In this document: piece after piece, positions 4,608-5,861 of the stretch
Layout: each line of letters starts with the position of its first letter
Numbering within the stretch: the first letter of the stretch is position 1
Source of the DNA: JAGMDK01 sp023128695
GTDB lineage: Bacteria > Planctomycetota > Phycisphaerae > UBA1845 > Fen-1342
Assembly: GCA_030628805.1 (NCBI GenBank)
Contig: DAOVQG010000294.1
Coordinates: 1 to 5,861 of the forward strand
DNA: 5,861 bases
Direction: 5' to 3'
The notes under the pieces: model-generated
What the model was told of the DNA's origin: nothing
Databases searched by the model: none
What the model saw: the letters and a program-made list of their open reading frames with translations, nothing else
Program-made: the position numbers and the translations under genes

Positions 4608-5663
4608 ATGATGCTGACTTATAAAGCCTGGATCGTCGGTTTTCTGTGTGCAACGGCTGCGCTAACGGGCTGCCAGCGACAGTCGGAGGAGGGCGGCTCC
4701 AGCGTCACGAGTGAAGAACGAGAGGTCGTGGTCTATACGGCGCTCGACCGCCAATTCTCGGAACCGATTCTCGATGATTTCACCGCGCAGACCGGCATCA
4801 AAGTCCAAGCCGTTTATGACACCGAATCGACCAAGACGGTCGGCCTGACCAATCGCATCATCGCCGAGGCCAACCGGCCCCGCTGCGACGTATTCTGGAA
4901 CAACGAGATCCTGAACACGCTGCGGCTGAAGAACGAAGGCTTGCTACAGCCGAGCAAACCGGCCCAGGCGGCAAACTACCCGGAGCGTTACCGTGATCCG
5001 GAAAGCTATTGGTTTGGCTTTGCCGCGCGGGCGCGGGTCATCATCGTCAACACCGACCTGGTCGGACCGGATGCCCAGCCCAAATCGGTGTCCGACCTCG
5101 CGGATCCAAAATGGCGGGGACGCACCGGGATTGCCAAGCCGCTGTTCGGAACAACGGCTTCGCACGTCGCGTGCTTGTTCGCGCTGCTGGGCGACGAGCA
5201 GACCCAACAGCTACTGGAATCCTACAAGCAAAACGACATTCAGATCGTGGCCGGGAACAAGACCTGCGCGGAGATGGTGGCCGTGGGGAAGCTCGCCTTC
5301 GGACTCACCGACACGGACGACGCCATCATTGAGCGCGAAGCCGGTAAGCCGGTGCGGATTGTTTTCCCCGACGGGGCCGAGGGGGCCATGGGCACGCTCC
5401 TGCTGCCGAACACGTTGGCGGTTGTCAAAGGCGCCCCCCACCCGGAGGCCGCCACACGGCTGATCGATTACCTGCTGTCTCCCGAAGTGGAAGCCCGCTT
5501 GGCCGAGGGTCCTTCCGCTCAAATCCCGCTTCATCGCGAGACCAAGACGCGCTCGCGGGTCGTCGACCTGCCCGAGATCAAACAAATGCAAGTTGATTTC
5601 GCGCGGGCCGCGGAACGCTTCGCCGACGCGGCCGCATATATCGAGCAGCACTTTCTTGAATAG
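4608..5663 (+). CDS. ABC transporter substrate-binding lipoprotein, FbpA-like fold, ligand unknown
   Basis: The 351-residue product (350 from the second ATG) begins with a lipoprotein signal: a basic and hydrophobic stretch, then LTGC with lipid-modified Cys22. A Ser/Glu-rich tether follows. The binding fold starts at VVVYTALD (residues 40-47), continues with FTAQTGIKVQAVYDTEST and CDVFWNNE (93-100), then DPKWRGRTGIAKPLFGTT (166-183), GNKTCAEMVAVG (216-227), GLTDTDDA (232-239) and a C-terminal helical region. This order matches family-1/ferric-type binding proteins delivering a ligand to an inner-membrane permease. Aligned by eye to FbpA, the usual His, Glu and Tyr-Tyr ferric ligands become Asp47, Asn99, Asp237 and Asp238, so classical ferric binding is doubtful. 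A divalent cation or amine-bearing ligand such as an aminophosphonate is possible, but unproven. No permease follows within 198 bp. The gene ends in tandem TAG stops. Confidence 0.88.
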   Translation: MMLTYKAWIVGFLCATAALTGCQRQSEEGGSSVTSEEREVVVYTALDRQFSEPILDDFTAQTGIKVQAVYDTESTKTVGLTNRIIAEANRPRCDVFWNNEILNTLRLKNEGLLQPSKPAQAANYPERYRDPESYWFGFAARARVIIVNTDLVGPDAQPKSVSDLADPKWRGRTGIAKPLFGTTASHVACLFALLGDEQTQQLLESYKQNDIQIVAGNKTCAEMVAVGKLAFGLTDTDDAIIEREAGKPVRIVFPDGAEGAMGTLLLPNTLAVVKGAPHPEAATRLIDYLLSPEVEARLAEGPSAQIPLHRETKTRSRVVDLPEIKQMQVDFARAAERFADAAAYIEQHFLE

Positions 5664-5670
5664 TAGGCGG

Positions 5671-5724
5671 TCAGCTTTCAGCGTTCAGCTTTCAGCGTTC
5701 AGCTTTCAGCGGTCAGCAATCAGC
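5671..5724 (+). repeat. TCAGCNN heptamer tandem array
   Basis: Seven complete 7-nt units and a final TCAGC run without gaps. The variable pair alternates TT, GT, TT, GT, TT, GG, AA, giving a 14-nt higher-order unit repeated three times. It starts seven bases after the first stop codon of the binding-protein gene. The same units appear inverted at the left window edge. Confidence 0.9.
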
Positions 5725-5861
5725 CGGAACCATAGACTGGGTGGCGCGGGTGCCACTGCTCTTGAGCTTGCTATTACCCACGTTTTCTGAGTTGTATGTA
5801 GCGGCCGGGCCCCGTACCGGCCGTCGCGCGAAAGCCTCTGACCGGAAATGGCACCAGCATC
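5725..5861. other. Right-end gap with two hairpins, no supported gene
   Basis: GTGGC (5741-5745) pairs with GCCAC (5752-5756) around GCGGGT. Immediately after it, GCTCTTGAGC is a near-perfect palindrome. No U-tract follows, so an intrinsic terminator for the binding-protein gene is not evident. An ATG at 5848 opens a frame to the edge (Met-Ala-Pro-Ala), but it has only a weak upstream GGA and too little sequence to judge. Confidence 0.5.
5798..5825. repeat. GTAGCGGCCGG hairpin, related to the 602-630 repeat
   Basis: CGGCCGG (5802-5808) pairs perfectly with CCGGCCG (5817-5823) around an 8-nt loop. The leading GTAGCGGCCGG is identical to bases 602-612 within the palindrome at 562-704, and CCGGCCGT recurs at 620-627. 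This is a third copy of the same hairpin family, with a different loop. Confidence 0.65.

Noticed and set aside
5671..5724. CRISPR array
   Set aside because: Units are 7 nt with no unique spacers, so this is a simple heptamer tandem repeat.
5848..5861. Possible start of a next gene (Met-Ala-Pro-Ala), perhaps a permease
   Set aside because: Only four full codons are visible and the ribosome site is weak, so it cannot be supported.

Overview
This is a GC-rich window with four well-supported protein genes. The gaps between them are crowded with palindromic and heptamer repeats. The host is most likely a Gram-negative environmental bacterium, and my best guess is the Planctomycetota. The reasons are an outer-membrane porin of the phosphate-selective O/P type, a lipoprotein solute-binding protein, a strong G/C preference at third codon positions, and intergenic repeat families of a style I associate with planctomycete genomes. 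The phylum assignment is inference, because no marker gene is present.

Layout. Bases 1-895 hold no convincing gene. They contain the edge of a TCAGCNN heptamer tract, a 260-bp segment bounded by 35-nt inverted repeats (135-394), a CCTCAAT heptamer tract (497-532), a long imperfect palindrome (562-704) and a pair of overlapping hairpins (706-735). Bases 896-1357 (+) encode a small, extremely basic, tryptophan-rich protein of unknown function. A strong intrinsic terminator follows at 1429-1467. Bases 1485-2648 (-) encode a membrane-anchored zinc N-acetylmuramoyl-L-alanine amidase. Bases 2794-4305 (-) encode a phosphate-selective-type porin with an N-terminal coiled coil. It lies upstream of the amidase on the same strand, and the 145-bp gap between them is mostly one long hairpin. 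Bases 4608-5663 (+) encode a ferric-type periplasmic binding lipoprotein, divergent from the porin across a 302-bp repeat-rich intergenic region. Bases 5664-5861 hold another TCAGCNN tract and two hairpins, and no gene I can support.

How the genes may work together. The porin and the binding lipoprotein suggest an outer-membrane and periplasmic uptake route for a small solute, possibly co-regulated from the divergent region. No permease or ATPase is visible, so the transporter would have to be completed outside the window. The binding protein aligns with the FbpA family but lacks all four ferric ligands as I recall them, so iron is not a safe substrate call. The amidase, read from the same strand as the porin, acts on the cell wall; a functional link to uptake is only positional.

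The most interesting points are the lost ferric ligands, a 12-bp dyad in the leader of the binding-protein gene, the unrecognised basic protein, and the density of distinct repeat families filling nearly every gap. I did not find a clear new multi-gene system.
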